This document shows, piece after piece, positions 11,801-24,509 of a DNA stretch of 64,000 nucleotides. The stretch is from Hydractinia symbiolongicarpus (lineage: Eukaryota > Cnidaria > Hydrozoa > Anthoathecata > Hydractiniidae): contig NC_079876.1 in NCBI RefSeq assembly GCF_029227915.1, positions 3,226,001 through 3,290,000 on the forward strand. The letters are read 5' to 3'. Under the pieces are notes generated by a model, which did not search any database, was not told the origin of the DNA, and saw only the letters and a program-made list of their open reading frames with translations. Within the stretch, counting starts at the first letter, position 1. Each line of letters opens with the position of its first letter. The position numbers and the translations under genes are program-made.

Positions 11801-12492
11801 ACGCTGAATAAAAGAAGTTTAATCGCCGGCAAACGAAAACCTGCGATTTCCCGTAAATCCCGGACTCGGCCCGTATAGTCAAAAGTATACAAAGAGAGTA
11901 CCCAGGGTGTAAACTTATTTCCCGAACGATTTTTTAAATTATTTTTTCACCACTAAAACGCATGAGACTTGTAGTTTTCAAAAATGTTTTCATTTTTGAT
12001 GAGACGCTGAATAAAAGAAGTTTAATCGCCGGCAAACGAAAACCTGCGATTTCCCGTAAATCCCGGACTCGGCCCGTATAGTCAAACGTATACAAGGAAA
12101 GTACCCAGTGAGTAAACTCATTTCCCTAACGAATTTTTAAATTATTTTTTCACCATTAAAACGCATGAGACTTGTAGTTTTCAAAAATGTTTTCATTTTT
12201 GATGAGACGCTGAATAAAAGAAGTTTAATCGCCGGTAAACGAAAACCTGCGATTTCCCGTAAATCCCGGACTCGGCCCGTATAGTCAAAAGTATACAAAG
12301 AGAGTACCCAGGGTGTAAACTTATTTCCCGAACGATTTTTTAAATTATTTTTTCACCACTAAAACGCATGAGACTTGTAGTTTTCAAAAATGTTTTCATT
12401 TTTGATGAGACGCTGAATAAAAGAAGTTTAATCGCCGGCAAACGAAAACCTGCGATTTCCCGTAAATCCCGGACTCGGCCCGTATAGTCAAA
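8845..12492 (+). repeat. 3,648-bp HOR unit (18 monomers), copy 1
   Basis: This segment and 12493-16140 match position for position at offset 3,648, with few differences seen (for example TTTACTCGCC near 9995 against TTTAATCGCC). Each unit contains two related 9-monomer halves of 1,824 bp, marked by GAGACGTGTAG at about 8924 and 10748. The halves differ: the first has two GTACAGTCGAATG monomers and a GGCACAGGAAAACC monomer; the second has GTATAGTCGAATG and TTTCCAAAAATG. Breakpoint placement is ambiguous within about 100 bp because flanking monomers are alike. Confidence 0.88.
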
Positions 12493-15400
12493 AGTATACA
12501 AAGAAAGTACACAGGGTGTAAACTCATTTCCCGAACAATTTTTTAAATTATTTTTTCACCACTAAAACGCATGAGACGTGTAGTTTTCAAAAATGTTTTC
12601 ATTTTTGATGAGACGATGAATAAAAGAAGTTTAATCGCCGGCAAACGAAAACCTGCGATTTCCCGTAAATCCCGTGCTCGGCCCGTATAGTCAAAAGTAT
12701 ACAAAGAAAGTACCCAGGGAGTAAACTCATTTCCCAAACGATTTTTTAAATTATTATTTCACCACTAAAGCCCATGAGACTTGTAGATTTTAAAAATGTT
12801 TTCATTTTTGATGAGACGCTAAATAAAAGAAGTTTAATCGCCGGCAAACGAAAACCGCAATTTCCCGTAAATCCCGGTCTCGGCCCGTACAGTCGAATGT
12901 ATACAAAGAAAGTACCCAGGAAGTAAACTCATTTCCCGAACGATTTTTTAAATTTTTTTTTCACCACTAAAACGCATGAGACTTGTAGTTTTCAAAAATG
13001 TTTTCATTTTTGATGAGACGCTGAATAAAAGAAGTTTAATCGCCGGCAAACGAAAACCGCAATTTCCCGTAAATCCCGGTCTCGGCCCGTACAGTCGAAT
13101 GTATACAAAGAAAGTACCCAGGAAGTAAACTCATTTCCCGAACGATTTTTTAAATTTTTTTTTCACCACTAAAACGCATGAGACTTGTAGTTTTCAAAAA
13201 TGTTTTCATTTTTGATGAGACGCTGAATAAAAGAAGTTTAATCGCCGGCAAACCAAAACCTGCGATTTCCCGTAAATCCCGGACTCGGCCCGTATAGTCA
13301 AAAGTATAGAAAGAAAGTACCCAGGGAGTAAACTAATTTCCCAAACGATTTTTTAAATTATTATTTCACCACTAAAGCCCATGAGACTTGTAGTTTTAAA
13401 AATGTTTTCATTTTTGATGAGACGCTTAATAAAAGAGGTTTAATTGCAGGCAAACGAAATCCCGCGATTTCCCGTAAATCCCGGGCTTGGCCCGTATAGT
13501 CGAATGTATACAAAGAAAGTACCCAGGAAGTAAACTCATTCCCCGAACGATTTTTTAAATTTTTTATTCACCACTAAAACGCACGAGACTTGTAGTTTTC
13601 AAAAATGTTTTCATTTTTGATGAGACGCTGAATAAAAGAAGTTTAATCGCCGGCACAGGAAAACCTGCGATTTCCCGTAAATCCCGGACTCGGCCCGTTT
13701 AGTCAAAAGTATACAAAGAAAGTACCCTGTGAGTAAACTCATTTCCAGAACGGTTTTTTTAATAATTTTTTCACCACTAAAACGCATAAGACTTGTAGTT
13801 TACAAAATTGTTTTCATTTCTGATGAGACGCTGAATAAAAGAAGTTTAATCGCCGGCAAACGAAAACCCGCGATTTCCCGTAAATCCCAGGCTTGGCCCG
13901 TATAGTCAAAAGTATACAAAGATAGTACCCAAGGAGTAAACTCATTTCCAGAACGGTTTTTTTAATTATTTTTTCACCACTAAAACGCATAAGACTTGTA
14001 GTTTACAAAATTGTTTTTATTTCTGATGAGACGCTGAATAAAAGAAGTTTAATCGCCGGCAAACGAAAACCTGCGATTTCCCGTAAATCCTGGACTCGGC
14101 CCGTATAGTCAAAAGTATACAAAGAAAGTACCCAGGGAGTAAACTCATTTCCCAAACGATTTTTTAAATTATTTTTTCACCACTAAAACGTATGAGACTT
14201 GTAGTTTTCAAAAATGTTTTTATTTTTGATGAGAGGCTGAATAAAAGAAGTTTAATCGCCGGCAAACGAAAACCTGCGATTTCCCGTAAATCCCGGACTC
14301 GGCCCGTATAGTCAAAAGTATACAAAGAAAGTACCCAGGGTGTAAACTCATTTCCCGAACGATTTTTTAAATTATTTTTTCACCACTAAAACGCATGAGA
14401 CGTGTAGTTTTCAAAAATGTTTTCATTTTTGATGAGACGATGAATAAAAGAAGTTTAATCGCCGGCAAACGAAAACCTGCGATTTCCCGTAAATCCCGTG
14501 CTCGGCCCGTATAGTCAAAAGTATACAAAGAAAGTACCCAGGGAGTAAACTCATTACCCAAACGATTTTTTAAATTATTATTTCACCACTAAAGCCCATG
14601 AGACTTGTAGATTTTAAAAATGTTTTCATTTTTGATGAGACGCTAAATAAAAGAAGTTTAATCGCCGGCAAACGAAAACCGCAATTTCCCGTAAATCCCG
14701 GTCTCGGCCCGTATAGTCGAATGTATACAAAGAAAGTACCCAGGAAGTAAACTCATTTCCCGAACGATTTTTTAAATTTTTTTTTCACCACTAAAACGCA
14801 TGAGACTTGTAGTTTCCAAAAATGTTTTCATTTTGATGAGACGCTGAATAAAAGAAGTTTAATCGCCGGCAAACCAAAACCTGCGATTTCCCGTAAATCC
14901 CGGACTCGGCCCGTATAGTCAAAAGTATACAAAGAAAGTACCCAGGGAGTAAACTAATTTCCCAAACGATTTTTTAAATTATTATTTCACCACTAAAGCC
15001 CATGAGACTTGTAGTTTTAAAAATGTTTTCATTTTTGATGAGACGCTTAATAAAAGAGGTTTAATTGCAGGCAAACGAAATCCCGCGATTTCCCGTAAAT
15101 CCCGGGCTTGGCCCGTATAGTCGAATGTATACAAAGAAAGTACCCAGGAAGTAAACTCATTCCCCGAACGATTTTTTAAATTTTTTATTCACCACTAAAA
15201 CGCATGAGACTTGTAGTTTTCAAAAATGTTTTCATTTTTGATGAGACGCTGAATAAAAGAAGTTTAATCGCCGGCAAACGAAAACCTGCGATTTCCAGTA
15301 AATCCCAGACTCGGTCCGTATAGTCAAAAGTATACAAAGAGAGTACCCAGGGTGTAAACTCATTTCCCGAACGATTTTTTAAATTATTTTTTTACCACTA

Positions 15401-16140
15401 AAAAGCATGAGACTTGTAGTTTTCAAAAATGTTTTCATTTTTGATGAGACGCTGAATAAAAGAAGTTTAATCGCCGGCAAACGAAAACCTGCGATTTCCC
15501 GTAAATCCCGGACTCGGCCCGTATAGTCAAAAGTATACAAAGAGAGTACCCAGGGTGTAAACTTATTTCCCGAACGATTTTTTAAATTATTTTTTCACCA
15601 CTAAAACGCATGAGACTTGTAGTTTTCAAAAATGTTTTCATTTTTGATGAGACGCTGAATAAAAGAAGTTTAATCGCCGGCAAACGAAAACCTGCGATTT
15701 CCCGTAAATCCCGGACTCGGCCCGTATAGTCAAACGTATACAAGGAAAGTACCCAGTGAGTAAACTCATTTCCCTAACGAATTTTTAAATTATTTTTTCA
15801 CCATTAAAACGCATGAGACTTGTAGTTTTCAAAAATGTTTTCATTTTTGATGAGACGCTGAATAAAAGAAGTTTAATCGCCGGTAAACGAAAACCTGCGA
15901 TTTCCCGTAAATCCCGGACTCGGCCCGTATAGTCAAAAGTATACAAAGAGAGTACCCAGGGTGTAAACTTATTTCCCGAACGATTTTTTAAATTATTTTT
16001 TCACCACTAAAACGCATGAGACTTGTAGTTTTCAAAAATGTTTTCATTTTTGATGAGACGCTGAATAAAAGAAGTTTAATCGCCGGCAAACGAAAACCTG
16101 CGATTTCCCGTAAATCCCGGACTCGGCCCGTATAGTCAAA
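12493..16140 (+). repeat. 3,648-bp HOR unit (18 monomers), copy 2
   Basis: Tandem copy of 8845-12492. Private variants keep their spacing: GGCACAGGAAAACC near 13651, GTTTACAAAATTG near 13799 and 14002, GAGACGTGTAG at 12572 and 14396, and GCCGGTAAACG at 15879 (12231 in copy 1). The copies part at 16141, where this one reads CAAACGTATACAAGG and the first reads CAAAAGTATACAAAG. The junction is therefore in the middle of a monomer, as expected of unequal crossing-over between units in register. Confidence 0.88.
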
Positions 16141-17830
16141 CGTATACAAGGAAAGTACCCAGTGAGTAAACTCATTTCCCTAACGAATTTTTAAATTATT
16201 TTTTCACCATTAAAACGCATGAGACTTGTAGTTTTCAAAAATGTTTTCATTTTTGATGAGACGCTGAATAAAAGAAGTTTAATCGCTGGCAATCGAAAAC
16301 CTGCGATTTCCTGTAAATCCCGGACTCGGCCCGTATAGTCAAAAGTATACAAAGAAGGTACCCAGGGTGTAAACTCATTTCCCGAACGATTTTTTAAATT
16401 ATTATTTCACCACTAAAGCCCATGAGACTTGTAGTTTTTAAAAATGTTTTCATTTTTGATGAGACGCTGAATAAAAGAAGTTTAATCGCCGGCAAACGAA
16501 ATCCTGCGATTTCCAGTAAATCCCGGACTCGGCCCGTATAGTCAAAAGTATACAAAGAGAGTACCCAGGGTGTAAACTTATTTCCCGAACGATTTTTTAA
16601 ATTATTTTTTCACCACTAAAACGCATGAGACTTGTAGTTTTCAAAAATGTTTTCATTTTTGATGAGACGCTGAATAAAAGAAGTTTAATCGCCGGCAAAC
16701 GAAAACCTGCGATTTCCCGTAAATCCCGGACTCGGCCCGTATAGTCAAACGTATACAAGGAAAGTACCCAGTGAGTAAACTCATTTCCCTAACGAATTTT
16801 TAAATTATTTTTTCACCATTAAAACGCATGAGACTTGTAGTTTTCAAAAATGTTTTCATTTTTGATGAGACGCTGAATAAAAGAAGTTTAATCGCTGGCA
16901 AACGAAAACCTGCGATTTCCTGTAAATCCCGGACTCGGCCCGTATAGTCAAAAGTATACAAAGAAGGTACCCAGGGTGTAAACTCATTTCCCGAACGATT
17001 TTTTAAATTATTATTTCACCACTAAAGCCCATGAGACTTGTAGTTTTTAAAAATGTTTTCATTTTTGATGAGACGCTGAATAAAAGAAGTTTAATCGCCG
17101 GCAAACGAAATCCTGCGATTTCCAGTAAATCCCGGACTCGGCCCGTATAGTCAAAAGTATACAAAGAGAGTACCCAGGGTGTAAACTCATTTCCCGAACG
17201 ATTTTCTAAATTTTTTTTTCACCACTAAAACGCATGAGACTTTTTGTTTTTAAAAATGTTTTCATTTTTGATGAGACGCTGAATAAAAGAAGTTTAATCG
17301 CCGGAAAACCAAAACCTGCGATTTCCCGTAAATCCTGGACTCGGCCCGTATAGTCAAAAGTATACAAAGAAAGTACCCAGGGAGTAAACTCATTTCCCAA
17401 ACGATTTTTTAAATTATTTTTTCACCACTAAAACGTATGAGACTTGTAGTTTTCAAAAATGTTTTCATTTTTGATGAGACGCTGAATAAAAGAAGTTTAA
17501 TCGCCGGCAAACGAAAACCGCAATTTCCCGTAAATGCCGGTCTCGGCCCGTATAGTCGAATGTATACAAAGAAAGTACCCAGGAAGTAAACTCATTTCCC
17601 GAACAATTTTTTAAATTTTTTTTTCACCACTAAAACGCATGAGACTTGTAGTTTTCAAAAATGTTTTCATTTTTGATGAGACGCTGAATAAAAGAAGTTT
17701 AATCGCCGGCAAACCAAAACCTGCGATTTGCCGTAAATCCCGGACTCGGCCCGTATAGTCAAAAGTATAGAAAGAAAGTACCCAGGGAGTAAACTAATTT
17801 CCCAAACGATTTTTTAAATTATTATTTCAC
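16141..17830 (+). repeat. Satellite block matching about 6206-7900
   Basis: Eight monomers in the same order as 6206-7900, offset about 9,935. Shared marks are the CGTATACAAGG and GCTGGC monomers, the GAAATCCTGCGATTTCCAG monomer, the GACTTTTTGTTTTT monomer near 17238, and the ACCGCAATTTCCCG one-base-deletion monomer near 17517. The duplication must predate or accompany the 3,648-bp expansion that lies between the two copies. Confidence 0.75.
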
Positions 17831-20044
17831 CACTAAAGCCCATGAGACTTGTAGTTTTAAAAATGTTTTCATTTTTGATGAGACGCTTAATAAAAGAGGT
17901 TTAATTGCAGGCAAACGAAATCCCGCGATTTCCCGTAAATCCCGGGCTTGGCCCGTATAGTCGAATGTATACAAAGAAAGTACCCAGGAAGTAAACTCAT
18001 TCCCCGAACGATTTTTTAAATTTTTTATTCACCACTAAAACGCATGAGACTTGTAGTTTTCAAAAATGTTTTCATTTTTGATGAGACGCTGAATAAAAGA
18101 AGTTTAATCGCCGGCAAACGAAAACCTGCGATTTCCCGTAAATCCCGGACTCGGCCCGTTTAGTCAAAAGTATACAAAGAAAGTACCCTGTGAGTAAACT
18201 CATTTCCAGAACGGTTTTTTTAATTATTTTTTCACCACTAAAACGCATAAGAGTTGTAGTTTACAAAATTGTTTTCATTTCTGATGAGACGCTGAATAAA
18301 AGAAGTTTAATTGCCGGCAAACGAAAACCCGCGATTTCCCGTAAATCCCAGGCTTGGCCCGTATAGTCAAAAGTATACAAAGATAGTACCCAGGGAGTAA
18401 ACTCATTTCCAGAACGGTTTTTTTAATTATTTTTTCAGCACTAAAACGCATAAGACTTGTAGTTTACAAAATTGTTTTTATTTCTGATGAGACGCTGAAT
18501 AAAAGAAGTTTAATCGCCGGCAAACGAAAACCCGCGATTTCCCGTAAATCCTGGGCTTGGCCCGTATAGTCAAAAGTATACAAAGATAGTACCCAGGGAG
18601 TAAACTCATTTCCCGAACGATTTTTTAATTTATTTTTTCACCACTAAAACGCATGAGACTTGTAGTTTTCAAAAATGTTTACATTTTTGATGGGACGCTG
18701 AATAAAAGAAGTTTAATCGCCGGCAAACGAAAACCCGTGATTTTCCGTAAATCCCGGACTCGGCCCGTATAGTCAAAAGTATAAAAGAAAGTACCCAGGG
18801 AGTAAACTCATTTCCCGAACGATTTTTTAAATTATTTTTTCACCACTAAAACGCATGAGACTTGTAGTTTTCAGAAATCTTTTCATTTTTGATGAGACGT
18901 TTAATGAAAGTGGTTTAATCGCCGGCAAACGAAAACCTGCGATTTCCCGTAAATCCAGGACTCGGCCCGTATAGTCAAAAGTATACAAAGAAAATACCCA
19001 GGGTGTAAACTCATTTCTCGAACGATTTTTTAAATTATTTTTTCACCACTAAAACGCATGAGAATTGTAGTTTTCAAAAATGTTTTCATTTTTGATGAGA
19101 CGCTGAATAAAAGAAGTTTAATCGCCGGCAAACCAAAACCTGCGATTTTCCGTAAATCCCAGACTCGGCCCGTATAGTCAAAAGTATACAAAGAAAGTAC
19201 CCAGGGAGTAAACTCATTTCCCAAACGATTTTTTAAATTATTATTTTACCACTAAAGCTCATGAGACTTGTAGTTTTTAAAAATGTTTTCATTTTTGATG
19301 AGACGCTGAATAAAAGAAGTTTAATCGCCGGCAAACGAAAACCCGCGATTTCCCGTAAATCCCGGTCTCGGCCCGTATAGTCAAAAGTATACAAAGAAAA
19401 TACCCATGGTGTAAACTCATATCCGGAACGATTTTTTAAATTATCTTTTCACCACTAAAACGCATGAGACTTGTAGTTTTCAAAAATGTTTTCATTTTTG
19501 ATGAGACGCTGAATAAAAGAAGTTTAATCGGCGGCAAACGAAAACCTGCGATTTCCCGTAAATCCCGGACTCGGCCCGTATAGTCAAAAGTATACAAAGA
19601 AAGTACCCAGGGAGTAAACTCATTTCCCAAACGATTTTTTAAATTATTATTTTACCACTAAAGCCCTTGAGACTTGTAGTTTTTAAAAATGCTTTCATTT
19701 TTGATGAGACGCTGAATAAAAGAAGTTTAATCACCGGCAAACGAAAACCCGCGATTTCCCGTAAATCCCGGTCTCGGCCCGTATAGTCAAAAGTATACAA
19801 AGAAAGTACCCAGGGTGTAAACTCATTTCCGTAACGATTTTTTAATTTTTTTTTTCACCACTAAAACGCATGAGACTTGTAGTTTTCAAAAATGTTTTCA
19901 TTTTTGATGAGACGCTGAATAAAAGAAGTTTAATCGCCGGCAAGCGAAAACCCGCGATTTCCCGTAAATCCCGGACTCGGCCCGTATAGTTAAAAGTATA
20001 CAAGGAAAGTACCCAGTGAGTAAACTCATTTCCCGAACGAATTT
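17831..20044 (+). repeat. Mosaic block of older monomer types
   Basis: 17831 to about 18640 carries the series [CTTAATAAAAGAGG with GCAGGC], [GGCCCGTTTAG], [CATAAGA.TTGTAGTTTACAAAATTG] twice. The same series lies near 9730-10500, 13370-14190 and, in part, 36520-37140. From 18856 it holds the earliest CAGAAATCTTTTC monomer with GAAAGTGG, followed by the GAGAATTGTAG monomer, an order seen again at 28803 and 37546. A, B and A' endings alternate, with one GCCCTTGAG ending near 19665. Confidence 0.7.
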
Positions 20045-21464
20045 TTAAATGATTTTTTCACCACTAAAACGTATGAGACTTGTAGTTTTTAAAAATGTTT
20101 TCATTTTTGATGAGACGCTGAATAAAAGAAGTTTAATCGCCGGCAAACGAAAACCTGCGATTTCCCGTAAATCCCGGACTCGGCCCGTATAGTCAAAAGT
20201 ATACAAAGAAAGTACCCAGGGAGTAAACTCATTTCCCAAACGATTTTTTAAATTATTATTTCACCACTAAAGCCCTTGAGACTTGTAGTTTTTAAAAATG
20301 TTTTCATTTTTGATGAGACGCTGAATAAAAGAAGTTTAATCGCCGGCAAACTAAAACCCGCAATTTCCCGTAAATCCCGGTCTCGGCCCGTATAGTCAAA
20401 AGTATACAAGGAAAGTACCCAGTGAGTAAACTTATTTCCATAACGAATTTTTAAATTATTTTTTACCACTAAAACGCATGAGACTTGTAGTTTTCAAAAA
20501 TGTTTTCATTTTTGATGAGACGCTGAATAAAAGAAGTTTAATCGCCGGCAAACGAAAACCCGCGATTTCACGTAAATCCTGGGCTTGGCCCGTATAGTCA
20601 AACGTATACAAAGAAAGTACCCAGGGAGTAAACTCATTTCCTGAACGATTTTTTAAATTACTTTTTCACCACTAAAACGCATGAGACTTGTAGTTTTTAA
20701 AAATGTTTTCATTTTTGATGAGACGCTGAATAAAAGAAGTTTAATCGCCGGCAAACGAAAACCTGCGATTTCCCGTAAATCCTGGGCTCGGCCCGTATAG
20801 TCAAAAGTATACAAAGAAAGTACCCAGTGAGTAAACTCATTTCCCAAACGATTTTTTAAATTATTATTTCACCACTAAAGCCCATGAGACTTGCAGTTTT
20901 TAAAAATGTTTTCATTTTCGATGAGAGGCTGAATAAAAGAAGTTTAATCGCCGGCAAACGAAAACCCGCGATTTCCCGTAAATCCCGGACTCGGCCCGTA
21001 TAGTTAAAAGTATACAAGGAAAGTACCCAGTCAGTAAACTCATTTCCCGAACGAATTTTTAAATGATTTTTTCACCACTAAAACGTATGAGACTTGTAGT
21101 TTTCAAAAATGTTTTCATTTCTGATGAGACGCTGAATAAAAGAAGTTTAATCGCCGGCAAACGAAAACCTGCGATTTCCCGTAAATCCCGGACTCGGCCC
21201 GTATAGTCAAAAGTATACAAAGAAAGTACCCAGGGAGTAAACTCATTTCCCAAACGATTTTTTAAATTATTATTTCACTACTAAAGCCCATGAGACTTGA
21301 AGTTTTTAAAAATGTTTTCATTTTTGATGAGACGCTGAATAAAAGAAGTTTAATCGCCGGCAAACGAAAACCCGCAATTTCCCGTAAATCCCGGTCTCGG
21401 CCCGTATAGTCAAAAGTATACAAGGAAAGTACCCAGTGAGTAAACTCATTTCCCTAACGAATTT
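20045..21464 (+). repeat. Satellite block leading into the 7/8-monomer HOR
   Basis: Seven monomers built from those used in the HOR that follows. The monomer whose minus-strand frame lies at 20653-20847 resembles the one at 21465 (812 bp, four monomers, on). That at 20045 resembles 21059 (about five monomers on). Marks are AATGATTTTTTCACC with ACGTATGAG, GAGAGGCTGAATAAAAG with CATTTTCGATG near 20917, and GTATAGTTAAAAG near 19985 and 20999. The dimer alternation of type A and B endings is clear here. Confidence 0.7.
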
Positions 21465-23088
21465 TTAAATTATTTTTTTACCACTAAAACGCATGAGACT
21501 TGTAGTTTTCAAAAATGTTTTCATTTTTGATGAGACGCTGAATAAAAGAAGTTTAATCGCCGGTAAACGAAAACCTGCGATTTCCCGTAAATCCTGGGCT
21601 CGGCCCGTATAGTCAAAAGTATACAAAGAAAGTACCCAGGGAGTAAACTCATTTCCCAAACGATTTTTTAAATTATTATTTCACCACCAAAGCCCATGAG
21701 ACTTGTAGTTTTTAAAAATGTTTTCATTTTCGATGAGAGGCTGAATAAAAGAAGTTTAATCGCCGGCAAACGAAAACCCGCGATTTCCCGTAAATCCCGG
21801 ACTCGGCCCGTATAGTTAAAAGTATACAAGGAAAGTACCCAGTGAGTAAACTCATTTCCCGAACGAATTTTTAAATGATTTTTTCACCACTAAAACGTAT
21901 GAGACTTGTAGTTTTCAAAAATGTTTTCATTTTTGATGAGACGCTGAATAAAAGAAGTTTAATCGCCGGCAAACGAAAACCTGCGATTTCCCGTAAATCC
22001 CGGACTCAGCCCGTATAGTCAAAAGTATACAAAGAAAGTACCCAGGGAGTAAACTCATTTCCCAAACGATTTTTTAAATTATTATTTCACCACTAAAGCC
22101 CATGAGACTTGTAGTTTTTAAAAATGTTTTCATTTTTGATGAGACGCTGAATAAAAGAAGTTTAATCGCCGGCAAACTAAAACCCACAATTTTCCGTAAA
22201 TCCCGGTCTCGGCCCGTATAGTCAAAAGTATACAAGGAAAGTACCCAGTGAGTAAACTCATTTCCCTAACGAATTTTTAAATTATTTTTTTACCACTAAA
22301 ACGCATGAGACTTGTAGTTTTCAAAAATGTTTTCATTTTTGATGAGACGCTGAATAAAAGAAGTTTAATCGCCGGCAAACGAAAACCTGCGATTTCCCGT
22401 AAATCCCGGACTCGGCCCGTATAGTCAAAAGTATACAAAGAGAGTACCAAGGGTGTAAACTCATTTCCCGAACGATTTTTTAAATTATTTTTTCACCACT
22501 AAAACGCATGAGACTTGTAGTTTTCAAAAAAGTTTTCATTTTTGATGAGACGCTGAATAAAAGAAGTTTAATCGCCGGCAAACGAAAACCTGCGATTTCC
22601 CGTAAATCCCGGACTCGGCCCGTATAGTCAAAAGTATACAAAGAGAGTACCAAGGGTGTAAACTCATTTCCCGAACGATTTTTTAAATTATTTTTTCACC
22701 ACTAAAACGCATGAGACTTGTAGTTTTCAAAAAAGTTTTCATTTTTGATGAGACGCTGAATAAAAGAAGTTTAATCGCCGGCAAACGAAAACCTGCGATT
22801 TCCCGTAAATCCCGGACTCGGCCCGAATAGTCAAAAGTATACAAAGAAAGTACCCAGGGAGTAAACTCATTTCCCAAACGATTTTTTAAATTATTATTTC
22901 ACTACTAAAGCCCATGAGACTTGAAGTTTTTAAAAATGTTTTCATTTTTGATGAGACGCTGAATAAAAGAAGTTTAATCGCCGGCAAACGAAAACCCGCA
23001 ATTTCCCGTAAATCCCGGTCTCGGCCCGTATAGTCAAAAGTATACAAGGAAAGTACCCAGTGAGTAAACTCATTTCCCTAACGAATTT
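21465..23088 (+). repeat. HOR copy 1, 8 monomers (1,624 bp)
   Basis: It has the same monomer order as the two 7-monomer copies that follow, for example CTCAGCCCG at 22007 against 23631 and 25052. It is one monomer longer: the monomer with AGAGAGTACCAAGGG occurs twice in a row, near 22440 and 22643, and the next copy has it once. This is a clean single-monomer gain or loss inside a HOR. Confidence 0.85.
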
Positions 23089-24509
23089 TTAAATTATTTT
23101 TTTACCACTAAAACGCATGAGACTTGTAGTTTTCAAAAATGTTTTCATTTTTGATGAGACGCTGAATAAAAGAAGTTTAATCGCCGGTAAACGAAAACCT
23201 GCGATTTCCCGTAAATCCTGGGCTCGGCCCGTATAGTCAAAAGTATACAAAGAAAGTACCCAGGGAGTAAACTCATTTCCCAAACGATTTTTTAAATTAT
23301 TATTTCACCACCAAAGCCCATGAGACTTGTAGTTTTTAAAAATGTTTTCATTTTCGATGAGAGGCTGAATAAAAGAAGTTTAATCGCCGGCAAACGAAAA
23401 CCCGCGATTTCCCGTAAATCCCGGACTCGGCCCGTATAGTTAAAAGTATACAAGGAAAGTACCCAGTGAGTAAACTCATTTCCCGAACGAATTTTTAAAT
23501 GATTTTTTCACCACTAAAACGTATGAGACTTGTAGTTTTCAAAAATGTTTTCATTTTTGATGAGACGCTGAATAAAAGAAGTTTAATCGCCGGCAAACGA
23601 AAACCTGCGATTTCCCGTAAATCCCGGACTCAGCCCGTATAGTCAAAAGTATACAAAGAAAGTACCCAGGGAGTAAACTCATTTCCCAAACGATTTTTTA
23701 AATTATTATTTCACCACTAAAGCCCATGAGACTTGTAGTTTTTAAAAATGTTTTCATTTTTGATGAGACGCTGAATAAAAGAAGTTTAATCGCCGGCAAA
23801 CTAAAACCCACAATTTCCCGTAAATCCCGGTCTCGGCCCGTATAGTCAAAAGTATACAAGGAAAGTACCCAGTGAGTAAACTCATTTCCCTAACGAATTT
23901 TTAAATTATTTTTTTACCACTAAAACGCATGAGACTTGTAGTTTTCAAAAATGTTTTCATTTTTGATGAGACGCTGAATAAAAGAAGTTTAATCGCCGGC
24001 AAACGAAAACCTGCGATTTCCCGTAAATCCCGGACTCGGCCCGTATAGTCAAAAGTATACAAAGAGAGTACCAAGGGTGTAAACTCATTTCCCGAACGAT
24101 TTTTTAAATTATTTTTTCACCACTAAAACGCATGAGACTTGTAGTTTTCAAAAAAGTTTTCATTTTTGATGAGACGCTGAATAAAAGAAGTTTAATCGCC
24201 GGCAAACGAAAACCTGCGATTTCCCGTAAATCCCGGACTCGGCCCGAATAGTCAAAAGTATACAAAGAAAGTACCCAGGGAGTAAACTCATTTCCCAAAC
24301 GATTTTTTAAATTATTATTTCACTACTAAAGCCCATGAGACTTGAAGTTTTTAAAAATGTTTTCATTTTTGATGAGACGCTGAATAAAAGAAGTTTAATC
24401 GCCGGCAAACGAAAACCCGCAATTTCCCGTAAATCCCGGTCTCGGCCCGTATAGTCAAAAGTATACAAGGAAAGTACCCAGTGAGTAAACTCATTTCCCT
24501 AACGAATTT
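23089..24509 (+). repeat. HOR copy 2, 7 monomers (1,421 bp)
   Basis: Aligns with 24510-25700 at offset 1,421 and with 21465-23088 at offset 1,624 for its first part. Characteristic monomers in order: GCCGGTAAACG with CCTGGGCTCGG, CATTTTCGATGAGAGGCTG with GTATAGTTAAAAG, CTCAGCCCG, AAACTAAAACCCACAATT, ACCAAGGGTG, AAAAAAGTTTTCAT with GGCCCGAATAG, and the GACTTGAAG monomer with CACTACTAAAGCC. Confidence 0.86.
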
